From positions 1 to 39,043 of the forward strand of contig NZ_FODD01000059.1 of assembly GCF_900110255.1 (NCBI RefSeq): DNA of 39,043 nt, in the 5' to 3' direction. A program made the translations under genes and the position numbers. This DNA is from Actinacidiphila rubida. Lineage in GTDB: Bacteria; Actinomycetota; Actinomycetes; Streptomycetales; Streptomycetaceae. This document shows, piece after piece, positions 16,923-23,777 of this stretch. How positions within the stretch are numbered: the stretch's first letter is position 1; every line of letters starts with the position of its first letter. A model generated the notes under the pieces. That model saw only the letters and a program-made list of their open reading frames with translations. It had not been told where the DNA came from and did no database searches.

Positions 16923-17945
16923 GTGTTAGTCGGCGTCTGCGACTTCCCCGGCAGCTACGCATTCCCCCCGACCGGATACGGCGGGATCGAACGCTGGCTG
17001 TGGGCAGTCGCCATCGGGGCGAAAGCCGCAGGCGCCGACGTCCACCTCCTCGGACCGGCCTGGCGCGACGACCTCGGCCCGAATTGGACCAGGAGGCCCG
17101 TGCGGCTGGAGGACACCGAGCCGGGGTCGGCCGCCGCCGCTGACCTGACTGCGACCGGCTACGACCTGCTGGTCGTCGGACACGAATACCCGACGCTTCC
17201 CGCCTGGCGACGTACACGGGATCTACTCGACTGCGACGTCGCCACCTTCCAGCACAATCCCGACTTCCGCCACGCCCCGGACGCCTTCGACGGCGAACGA
17301 ACCCGCCTGTACTGCTATTCGCCCGAGATGGCCGAGCGGTACGCCACGCACCAGCCCCGCCCGGAACTGGCCGTCCATCTGGGCCTGGACGAAGCCGAGC
17401 CGCCCGCTGTCAAGGGCAGCGACCTGGTGTGGCTCGGCCGCATCGACGCGGAGAAGGCACCACACCTCGCCGTCCGCGCTGCCGATATCCTCGGCCGCCG
17501 CATACGCCTGGTCGGCCCGGTCTTCGACCGCGGGTACGTCGAACGCCACGAGCGGCAGTTCGCCGCCGACCACGTCGAATGGGTCGGCGAACTCGGCGGC
17601 TCCGCCAAGGCCGCAGCCCTCCACCAGGCCGGCACCTTCGTCTACACGTACGCCCGCGATTACGTCGAAGCAGGCGCGGCCGTCTTCGGCGAAGCCCTGC
17701 GCGCGGGGACACCGGTGGCCGCCCTGAGCTGGCGCGAGGGCACCTGCGCGGAAGCCGCGCTCTGCCCGGACACCGGCGTGACCACGGTTGTTCCGCCCGA
17801 AGCCGACGACGAGACAGCGGCACACGCACTCGCCGAAGCCATCGCCCGCACCGAAGACCTCGACGCGGCAGCCGTGCAGGCCCTCGGCCAGCAGCGCTTC
17901 GACCCGCAGCGGCACTTCGAAGCCCTGGCCAGTCGTTCATGCTGA
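16923..17945 (+). CDS. GT4-family glycosyltransferase
   Basis: 340 residues from a GTG directly after the serS stop, with GGAGG at 16912-16916. GT-B features: PTGYGGIERW near the N-terminus (the GGxE-type acceptor loop), VWLGRIDAEKAPHLAV (169-184) opening the nucleotide-sugar half, and EAGAAVFGE (249-257), the E-x7-E motif of retaining GT4 enzymes. No membrane segment or signal is seen, so it is cytoplasmic. It probably adds a sugar to a small-molecule product of the island; donor and acceptor are unknown. Confidence 0.85.
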   Translation: MLVGVCDFPGSYAFPPTGYGGIERWLWAVAIGAKAAGADVHLLGPAWRDDLGPNWTRRPVRLEDTEPGSAAAADLTATGYDLLVVGHEYPTLPAWRRTRDLLDCDVATFQHNPDFRHAPDAFDGERTRLYCYSPEMAERYATHQPRPELAVHLGLDEAEPPAVKGSDLVWLGRIDAEKAPHLAVRAADILGRRIRLVGPVFDRGYVERHERQFAADHVEWVGELGGSAKAAALHQAGTFVYTYARDYVEAGAAVFGEALRAGTPVAALSWREGTCAEAALCPDTGVTTVVPPEADDETAAHALAEAIARTEDLDAAAVQALGQQRFDPQRHFEALASRSC

Positions 17946-19003
17946 CCGCACCGGATCCCGCCGAGATACCCGGCCTCCTCCGTAAAGCACTCGGACCGCA
18001 CTGGAACTTCACCATCGACGGCGACCAGTTGCTCGTCCGCCATCGGGACCACGCAACGCCCTACCGCCCGCCTCGCCGCGCTCTGCCCTGGCCGGACCTA
18101 CTCACGCTCCTGGAATCCGCCTTCGCCGACCAAGGCGTCCCCCGAGCCGCCTGCCTCCCCCTGCGCTGGGGCCGCGAGACCGAGCTGACCATCTCCGCGG
18201 TGCAGGCCCTCGACCCCGTACTCAAGGACGGCGGCACCGTCCCGTACCGCCAGGGCTTCATCCCCCAACCGGTCGTCCGACTCACCGCCAAACGCGGTCC
18301 GGGCGGCACCCTTCAGGACGGCTTCCTGACGTCGTTCGTCAACACGTCCCGCGTCGAGCTGGTCCGCGACCTGAACGCCTATGCCACTGCCTTCGACCAG
18401 CTCCTCACCGTTCTGTCCCGCCTCGGCCTCCACGCTCGCCACATCACCTTCCGAGGCCGCCTCGTCATTTGGCATCGCCGCCAGGTGGAAGGCATCACCC
18501 TCCGCTTCGACCACGCCGGTCTCCCGCTAGGCGACATCGTCCTCCTCTGGAACGCCGAGCATCCCAACCGCCTCGCCCTTGACCTCGGCACTTCCCTGGA
18601 ACGCCTCGCCTGGGCCCGCTCCCGTGCCCCATGGCCCGAGCTGATCTACGGCTGCTTGGCCGACGCCGCGCCCCACGAGGTGCTTGATGCCGTTCGTACC
18701 GCCACGCTCCTCCTCGCCCATGGCCTCACCCCCTCCGCACGCGGCGCCGGGGGCATCACCCGCCAGGTTCTCCATCGCGTTCCCCCGGGAGTAGCCGCCC
18801 TGGGGCTGAGCCGCGCCGTCCGCCGCTTTCATCAGCACTGGCAATGCGCCTGCACGACCGCTGTCGGCTGGCACCACGTCTCAGCGCAGATGGAAGACCT
18901 GCTTGCACGCCCGCACTCGCCGTCGAGACGAATGGGCCGGCAGGCGCAACGTCCAGGCCGAGCCGGTGTCGTACGCACGGCTGCTCGCATGTCGGACGGA
19001 TGA
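17939..19003 (+). CDS. Orphan class-II aaRS-like protein, AlaRS-like core
   Basis: 354 residues from an ATG inside the end of the glycosyltransferase gene (7-base overlap). I read it as a degenerate or specialised class-II aminoacyl-tRNA synthetase core: PVVRLTAK (111-118) with GFLTSFVNTS (128-137) at the place of AlaRS motif 2, GDIVLLWN (198-205), and DLGTSLERLAW (215-225), closely resembling AlaRS motif 3 (DTGMGLERIA). It lacks the C-terminal tRNA-recognition, editing and C-Ala domains of AlaRS. Such orphans can activate amino acids for small-molecule synthesis or act on other acceptors. The Arg-rich tail after about residue 325 may be disordered. Family assignment is by eye. Confidence 0.5.
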   Translation: MLTAPDPAEIPGLLRKALGPHWNFTIDGDQLLVRHRDHATPYRPPRRALPWPDLLTLLESAFADQGVPRAACLPLRWGRETELTISAVQALDPVLKDGGTVPYRQGFIPQPVVRLTAKRGPGGTLQDGFLTSFVNTSRVELVRDLNAYATAFDQLLTVLSRLGLHARHITFRGRLVIWHRRQVEGITLRFDHAGLPLGDIVLLWNAEHPNRLALDLGTSLERLAWARSRAPWPELIYGCLADAAPHEVLDAVRTATLLLAHGLTPSARGAGGITRQVLHRVPPGVAALGLSRAVRRFHQHWQCACTTAVGWHHVSAQMEDLLARPHSPSRRMGRQAQRPGRAGVVRTAARMSDG

Positions 19004-19094
19004 TCACTTCTCGTGATCTTCTCAACACTGATTGTCAGTGGTGGGTGCGAGCATGAAGTGCGCACGGGGGCAGGCCACGAGTTGAGGGGGGCGC

Positions 19095-19445
19095 ATGCCC
19101 TGGATAGACAGGTACGTCAAGGCCGACGGGACGTCGGTGCGGGGGCACTGGCGTTCCGCGGCAGGGTCGGGGACCGCAGTGCTGGTGTTCGGCGTGCTCT
19201 TATTTGTGGCGGCGGGCAACCACGGCCAGGCCTCCGCGGATCCGGGACACACGGGGCCCGCGCCGGCCCGCACGGTGCATTATCCGATCACGTTCCCGCC
19301 CGCAAAGGGGCACCCGCACCACACGGCGCCACGCCCTACGGCGTCCTACCCGATCAAATTCCCGGACGCGCCGCGAATGCGGCCGCGCCCCCACTCCACC
19401 GTCTCATACCCGATCCGTTTCCCCTCCCCGAGGAGGGGGCGATGA
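19095..19445 (+). CDS. Small membrane protein with YPIxFP repeats
   Basis: 116 residues from the ATG at 19095, with GAGGGGGG upstream. The N-terminus MPWIDRYVKADGTSVRGHWR is followed by one membrane segment (about 25-41). After it comes a Pro/His-rich tail with three copies of YPI(T/K/R)FP at 63-68, 85-90 and 105-110, roughly 20 residues apart. The topology suggests a short cytoplasmic head and an external tail. The stop overlaps the start of the Mrr-type nuclease (ATGA), so they are made together. The function is unknown. Confidence 0.65.
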   Translation: MPWIDRYVKADGTSVRGHWRSAAGSGTAVLVFGVLLFVAAGNHGQASADPGHTGPAPARTVHYPITFPPAKGHPHHTAPRPTASYPIKFPDAPRMRPRPHSTVSYPIRFPSPRRGR

Positions 19446-20125
19446 CCCGCAAGGCCCCGGTGAGGCGCCGGCCCGCGCGTAGGAAGAACAGCGACTCGCT
19501 CATTCCGGCCCTGTTGGCGGTCGGTGTCGCGATCGTGGTCATCGTGACAGTGGTCACCTGGCTACTGGCCCACGTCTGGATCCTCGTGCTCCTTCTGCTC
19601 GCAGCCGGTGCTGCCGCGGGAGCGTGGTGGCACCAGCGCGCCCAGCAGGCGCAGTGGCAGGCCGTGCACGCCCAGAACCTGCGGTACGCGCTGTCCCAGC
19701 TCGATGCCCTGCACCACAGGCAGTTCGAGCACGCCGTGCGTGACTTGATGCGCAGGGACGGCTGCCGCGACGCGGTCCAGGTCGGCGGAGCAGGCGACAA
19801 CGGTGCTGACGTCAAGGCCACCGACCCCTTCGGCCGTCGCTGGGTGATCCAGTGCAAGCACCGTCGCGACGGTGACCGTGGTTCCGCCGTCGGTACCCCG
19901 GACCTGCACGTCCTCAACGGCACCGCCCGGCAGTTGCACGGCGCCGACGTGGTCGTCATGGTGACCAACGGCCGCTTCACCGCCAACTGCCCGCCGCTGG
20001 CGAAGTCCCAGAAGCTCCATCTCGTCGACCGGCGTCTGCTCGGCACATGGGCGTCCGGATCGCGGCCCATATGGGAGGTCTTGCGCGAACTGCCGCCACC
20101 GCGCAGATCACCGTCACTGTCGTGA
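19442..20125 (+). CDS. Membrane-anchored Mrr-type restriction endonuclease
   Basis: 227 residues. Two adjacent hydrophobic segments (about 20-40 and 44-62) form a membrane hairpin. The C-terminal domain has the PD-(D/E)xK layout of Mrr_cat proteins: the helix LDALHHRQFEHAVRDLMRRDG, Asp123 in GDNGADVKA, then WVIQCKHRR with the Q-x-K pair (137-139), and VVVMVTNGRF. Mrr nucleases cut modified or foreign DNA. Anchoring one to the membrane, next to a protein with an external repeat tail, suggests action at the site of DNA entry; that is inference. Confidence 0.8.
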   Translation: MTRKAPVRRRPARRKNSDSLIPALLAVGVAIVVIVTVVTWLLAHVWILVLLLLAAGAAAGAWWHQRAQQAQWQAVHAQNLRYALSQLDALHHRQFEHAVRDLMRRDGCRDAVQVGGAGDNGADVKATDPFGRRWVIQCKHRRDGDRGSAVGTPDLHVLNGTARQLHGADVVVMVTNGRFTANCPPLAKSQKLHLVDRRLLGTWASGSRPIWEVLRELPPPRRSPSLS

Positions 20126-20129
20126 CAGA

Positions 20130-20160
20130 AGCGGGGGCTGGCCTGCGCCAGGCCCCCGCT
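20130..20160. terminator. Hairpin between convergent nuclease and relaxase genes
   Basis: AGCGGGGGC and GCCCCCGCT enclose a second complementary pair (TGGC / GCCA), leaving a small loop and a one-base bulge. It lies five bases after the nuclease stop and 54 bases before the relaxase stop, the right place for a two-way terminator. Confidence 0.65.
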
Positions 20161-20213
20161 GGAGCGCAGGGTCGGAACTCCGGGAGCTTCGGCTCCTCCG
20201 CTCTCATCGGCCT

Positions 20214-21935
20214 TTACCGGTGGCGACGCTGGGAATCGCTCGGGAGCGCGGGGCGCGGCGGTGTCGGTTCCTTGGCGTGCTGGCGTGTGGTCGGACGATG
20301 GGCGGATCGCAGGAGGGCTGCTTCCGCTCGCGGGTTCGGTGCGGGGTTGCGGGCGGTGTGTTGGATGCGGCCGATAAGGACGCGGGCTGGCATGCGGGCG
20401 GTGTTGAGTTCGCGTTGTTCGGCGGCTTCTTTCAAGAGGCGGGCGGGTCGGTGGCCGCCGGCCTCGGCGTCGGCGAGGACGGTGGCGAGGGCGGGCCAGT
20501 CGGGGGCGGCGAGGATGCGTCCTGCGTGGTCCGGGATGGCGGTGCGGACGTCGTGGGCGAGGGCGGCGTACGTGCCTGGGCTGGGTTGGCGTCGGGCGAG
20601 GGCGGCGAGCTGGGGTGCGGCTGCCTGGTCGTAGGCGGCTTGGAGGTGCTGGACGCTCTGGTGCGCGGCGGCGGCCTGCTGGGCCTGGTGTCGGGCGGTG
20701 TGCCAGCGTTCGGTGAGGATGGCGGACCAGATGAGGGCGGAGAGCAGGACGGCGAGGGGGCTGCCGTCCTTGCCCAGGCTGGCGTTGACGAGGTCGCGCC
20801 CGGCGGTTCGTAGTCCCGTGGCGGTGTCGTGTTCGGCGCGGATCTGGGATCGCTGGGCGTGGGCAAAGGTTCGTGCCGCCGCACGGAGTTCGGCACGTAG
20901 CTCCGCGGGGGCGGCTTGGGCGGTGGCTTCGATGAGTTCGCCGAGGGCGGCGATCTGGGCCTGGCCGCGAGCGTCAGCGCCTTCGCCAGTACCGCCGATC
21001 TCATAGCTGAAGGTGTCGAGGGCTTCGGTGGCGTGCTGCCACGGGGTGGCGGGCCGGTTGCGGCGGGCGGTGGGGTACTCCTCGGGCGTGCGGGTCTCCA
21101 GGCGGGCTTTCAGCTTGGGCAAGGTGAGGTCCGGGGCGACCTTCCCGCCGGGGTGGTAGATCTGCTCGCCGTGGCTGTTGAGGTCGCCGGGGCGGCCGAC
21201 GGAGTAGCCGAGGAGGTCGCCGGACGGGCCGCGGCGCACCTTGACCATGACGTCGCCGGCTTCGAGGTAGGCCAGGAGTTCTTCGGCGGTGGTGGCGTGG
21301 GGTATGGCGGCGCGGATGCAGTCCTGGAGCCAAGCGCGGCTGGTCTGCTGCCAGCCGAGGCGTGCGGCCTTGTGCATCTCGGCCTGAGAGGGGGCGCGGG
21401 TGGCGGTGCAGTCGCCCTTGTTCAGGCGGCGCAGGCCGTAGTCCTTCTCGATCTCTCGGCACTGGTTGCCGACCCGTTTGCCGCTGTCGTGGAGTTTGGG
21501 GCGGCGGCCGTCTTCGCGGACGGTGGTGGCGAGGATGTGGATGTGGTCGTCGGCGTGCCGGACGGCGATCCACCGGCACGCCAGGTCGTCGCCTTCCGAG
21601 GCGATGCCGGCTGCGGTGACGATGCGCTGGGCGATCTCTGCCCATTCGGCGTCGGACAGGAAGCGGTCCTCGGGGGCGGCACGGACGGGGCAGTGCCAGA
21701 CGTGGTCGGTCACGCGCTTGCCGAACTCGCTGTTGCGCAGGGCGACGGGCGCGTCGAGGTGGCGGGCCAGGGCGGTGAGGGTGGCGTGCTCGTCGCGGCC
21801 GGGGTCGGGCATGCCGAGCATGGCGAACCCGGCCACGATGTGAGGGTCGAGGTGTTCGTCGTGGCGGCCGGGGCCGTAGAGGTAGGCGAGCAGGCCTCGA
21901 GTGTTGGCACCCGCGGGCTTGATGGCAGCGATCAC
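20214..21935 (-). CDS. Relaxase / mobilization nuclease (MobA/VirD2-like)
   Basis: 573 residues from the GTG at 21935, five bases after mobC; the frame opens at 22019 but that would overlap mobC. Near the N-terminus, Tyr18 and Tyr20 in GLLAYLYGPGR are candidates for the nicking tyrosine. RHADDHIHI (126-134) supplies the histidine triad that binds the metal. The long C-terminal region is helical, Ala-rich and poorly conserved. The protein should nick one strand at oriT and lead it into the recipient. With no coupling protein or secretion genes in the element, it would need a helper for transfer. Confidence 0.88.
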   Translation of the reverse strand: MIAAIKPAGANTRGLLAYLYGPGRHDEHLDPHIVAGFAMLGMPDPGRDEHATLTALARHLDAPVALRNSEFGKRVTDHVWHCPVRAAPEDRFLSDAEWAEIAQRIVTAAGIASEGDDLACRWIAVRHADDHIHILATTVREDGRRPKLHDSGKRVGNQCREIEKDYGLRRLNKGDCTATRAPSQAEMHKAARLGWQQTSRAWLQDCIRAAIPHATTAEELLAYLEAGDVMVKVRRGPSGDLLGYSVGRPGDLNSHGEQIYHPGGKVAPDLTLPKLKARLETRTPEEYPTARRNRPATPWQHATEALDTFSYEIGGTGEGADARGQAQIAALGELIEATAQAAPAELRAELRAAARTFAHAQRSQIRAEHDTATGLRTAGRDLVNASLGKDGSPLAVLLSALIWSAILTERWHTARHQAQQAAAAHQSVQHLQAAYDQAAAPQLAALARRQPSPGTYAALAHDVRTAIPDHAGRILAAPDWPALATVLADAEAGGHRPARLLKEAAEQRELNTARMPARVLIGRIQHTARNPAPNPRAEAALLRSAHRPTTRQHAKEPTPPRPALPSDSQRRHR

Positions 21936-21940
21936 CGGTG

Positions 21941-22642
21941 TCAGACCTCCGCATGGTCGGCGGGCTCGCGCAGGGCTTCCGCGATCGTGGTGAGCAGGTG
22001 GTGCAGTTCGTCGAGACATTCGCGGACGTCCGGTGGGGCGAGGTCGCTGTTGAGGGCGCGGGCGATCTGGTTGACGTTGTTGCCCACCCGGCTGAGGGCG
22101 CGCAGGACCTGGGAGCGGAACATGTGCGTGCGGCGACGGTCCTCGGACAGCGGAAGGTTGGCGGTGAACCGGCCCGCGACGAACGCGAGGACGACGTCGG
22201 CCGCGAAACCGGATTCCCCTTTGTAGCCGTGCTCCGCAGCCGTTTCGCGTATGCGGAAGTGTTCGTCGGGAGTGAAGCGCAACGGGCCGACGCGGACGGC
22301 GCGCTTGTCACCGGTGAAGCGGCGGATCGTGGGCTGCACGCCTTGCGCGGCGGGTTCAGCGGGCGCAGGTGTGAGGACGGCTCGTTGGGTGGCGTGGAGC
22401 GTGTCCGGGTCGGGCGCAGCCCCGACCTCCCGGCCCTGCGCGCCCTCGCGCTGGGCCGTCTCCGCCACCCCTGGGACGGAGATCCCCCGAGACCGGCCGC
22501 GAGTCGGACTCGGGGTACTACTGGCTCCGCCAGGGGCCGGTTTTCCGAACGCGCGCCGCAACAGGCCATTCAGCTTATGGGACTTCGTCTGCTCTGTGAG
22601 CCCGTCGGGCGTGGTCTCTGCGGGGCGCGGGAGGTACGTCAT
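21941..22642 (-). CDS. mobC: MobC-like relaxosome protein
   Basis: 233 residues from the ATG at 22642. The first 110 residues are low-complexity. The C-terminal part has a ribbon-helix-helix-like segment (RVGPLRFTPDEHFRIRETA) and the family signature ALSRVGNNVNQIARALNS. MobC proteins bind oriT and help the relaxase. It precedes the relaxase gene by five bases in the same operon. The upstream gap holds a perfect dyad that may be part of oriT. Confidence 0.8.
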   Translation of the reverse strand: MTYLPRPAETTPDGLTEQTKSHKLNGLLRRAFGKPAPGGASSTPSPTRGRSRGISVPGVAETAQREGAQGREVGAAPDPDTLHATQRAVLTPAPAEPAAQGVQPTIRRFTGDKRAVRVGPLRFTPDEHFRIRETAAEHGYKGESGFAADVVLAFVAGRFTANLPLSEDRRRTHMFRSQVLRALSRVGNNVNQIARALNSDLAPPDVRECLDELHHLLTTIAEALREPADHAEV

Positions 22643-22776
22643 GGCTGGTGCTCCGGAAGGTGGGGGCGGGATGGGCGTAACACCTCGACGGCGGCCGTGG
22701 GGCCGGGTGTGGGGAGCGTCACGTCCGGCTGGCTCGCGCCGGTGCCGCGGGTGTGTGAGCGGTGAATGGACCGGCA

Positions 22777-22797
22777 TGATCGGAACGGTTCCGATCA
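22777..22797. promoter_or_regulatory. Perfect 10-bp dyad upstream of mobC (oriT or operator candidate)
   Basis: TGATCGGAAC and GTTCCGATCA are separated by one base. The site lies between the stop of the DUF2637 gene (22819) and the mobC start (22642). Inverted repeats next to nic sites are usual at oriT, and oriT is usually just upstream of mob genes. A regulator operator is the alternative; a loop of one base makes a terminator hairpin unlikely. Confidence 0.45.
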
Positions 22798-22818
22798 CCC
22801 CAGCTCTGTCCCGGGCGG

Positions 22819-23526
22819 TCAGGCATCGCCCTGTGCCGTGTCGAGTTCCGCCCTCAGGACGCCCATGGCCTGGGTGAGCCGTTGTCCGCCGACCTTGAGG
22901 CCCTTGTCGCGTATGGCTTGCTGGACGACGGCGCGGGAGAGGCGTCCGTGCTCGGCGACCGCTACCCGGCCGATCTCGACGAGTTCGTCGAGCGTGGCGT
23001 CCGCCGGGCGGCCTCCGCGAGGGGAGGGCTGCGGGTCTGCGGACTGCGTTTCTGCGCGGGGTGGTTCCGTCTGATGGGCGGATGTCGGTGTCGCGGTATC
23101 GCCGGGTTCGGTGACGAGCTGGTGGATCTGCCGCATCAGCACGCCGAAGGCCAGGAGGGCGGCGGTCGGTGGGACGGCGGCGACGACGTAGTCGAGGAGG
23201 GGGATTGCGGTTCCGTGCCGGGTTCCGCTCACCCCGGCGACGTTGAGCGCAATGGATCCGACCGATCCGGTTGCGGTGAGGGCGATGGCCCACCAGTCGG
23301 GGACCTTGCGCAGGCCGGCTCGGAGCATCAGCAGCTCGCCCGCGACGATGAACGCGTCGAGGGTCGCGGGCCAGGTCCACTGGCGCATCGGGGAGTTCTT
23401 CAGGCCGTGCTGTCCGGCGACCTGGGCGAGGTGCGCGTACGAGAGCCAGAAGCCGCTGGCGGTGAGGACGATGATGACGGTCCCGGCGGCGGCGAGCGCG
23501 TAGCGCTCGGCGGTGTGCTTGGTCAT
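22819..23526 (-). CDS. DUF2637 (Spd-like) membrane protein
   Basis: 235 residues from the ATG at 23526, preferred over an ATG at 23541 because GGAG lies nine bases upstream of it. Four membrane segments are seen at about 9-31, 53-70, 78-98 and 110-131. A linker and a C-terminal helical domain follow (DATLDELVEIGRVAVAEHG), which resembles a DNA-binding or regulatory tail. DUF2637 proteins are common on Streptomyces plasmids and integrative elements, beside transfer or spread genes. It heads the mobC-relaxase operon. Confidence 0.75.
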   Translation of the reverse strand: MTKHTAERYALAAAGTVIIVLTASGFWLSYAHLAQVAGQHGLKNSPMRQWTWPATLDAFIVAGELLMLRAGLRKVPDWWAIALTATGSVGSIALNVAGVSGTRHGTAIPLLDYVVAAVPPTAALLAFGVLMRQIHQLVTEPGDTATPTSAHQTEPPRAETQSADPQPSPRGGRPADATLDELVEIGRVAVAEHGRLSRAVVQQAIRDKGLKVGGQRLTQAMGVLRAELDTAQGDA

Positions 23527-23578
23527 GCGGGGGTTCTCCATGGGTGATTTCGGGGTGATCACGGGGCCGAGGAGGGGG

Positions 23579-23752
23579 GCGTACACGCAAACCCCCTTCT
23601 AAAGGGGGGTTCGCGCGTGTACGCCTGGCGGCGTGTGCGCCGTGTACGGTCGCGTGATCGTCTGACCTGCGGTTTCGTCTGCGGCGTGGACGGGTGGGCA
23701 CGCTTCGTGCGGCTCGGTCCGGTTGGGGCCGCGTGTACGCCCCCGTGTACGG
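23579..23752. repeat. Iteron-like cluster of five CGTGTACG repeats
   Basis: Copies of the 8-mer CGTGTACG, often inside GCGTGTACGC, lie at 23616-23623, 23641-23648, 23732-23739 and 23744-23751, plus one inverted copy (CGTACACG) at 23580-23587. All lie in the gap between the DnaB-like gene and the DUF2637 gene. Such clusters are typical of replication origins or of operators bound by KorA/Xre-type regulators. I cannot choose between these. Confidence 0.5.
23590..23612. terminator. GC hairpin after the DnaB-like gene
   Basis: AACCCCCTT and AAGGGGGTT arms (with one extra G) enclose a short loop at 23590-23612. It lies within the iteron cluster, downstream of the minus-strand DnaB-like gene and upstream of the DUF2637 gene. 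It may stop transcription between the two or belong to the origin structure. Confidence 0.45.
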
Positions 23753-23777
23753 TCCGGGCGCCGTGGTGGAGGTGCGG

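Noticed and set aside
15627..19003. Assignment of the island as an albomycin or valanimycin cluster
   Set aside because: Apart from a serS paralogue I see none of the other genes expected of those pathways (for example NRPS, siderophore or hydroxylamine-forming enzymes).
21001..22569. 522-codon minus-strand frame overlapping relaxase and mobC
   Set aside because: Arg/Pro/His-rich translation without motifs; both overlapping real genes carry family signatures.
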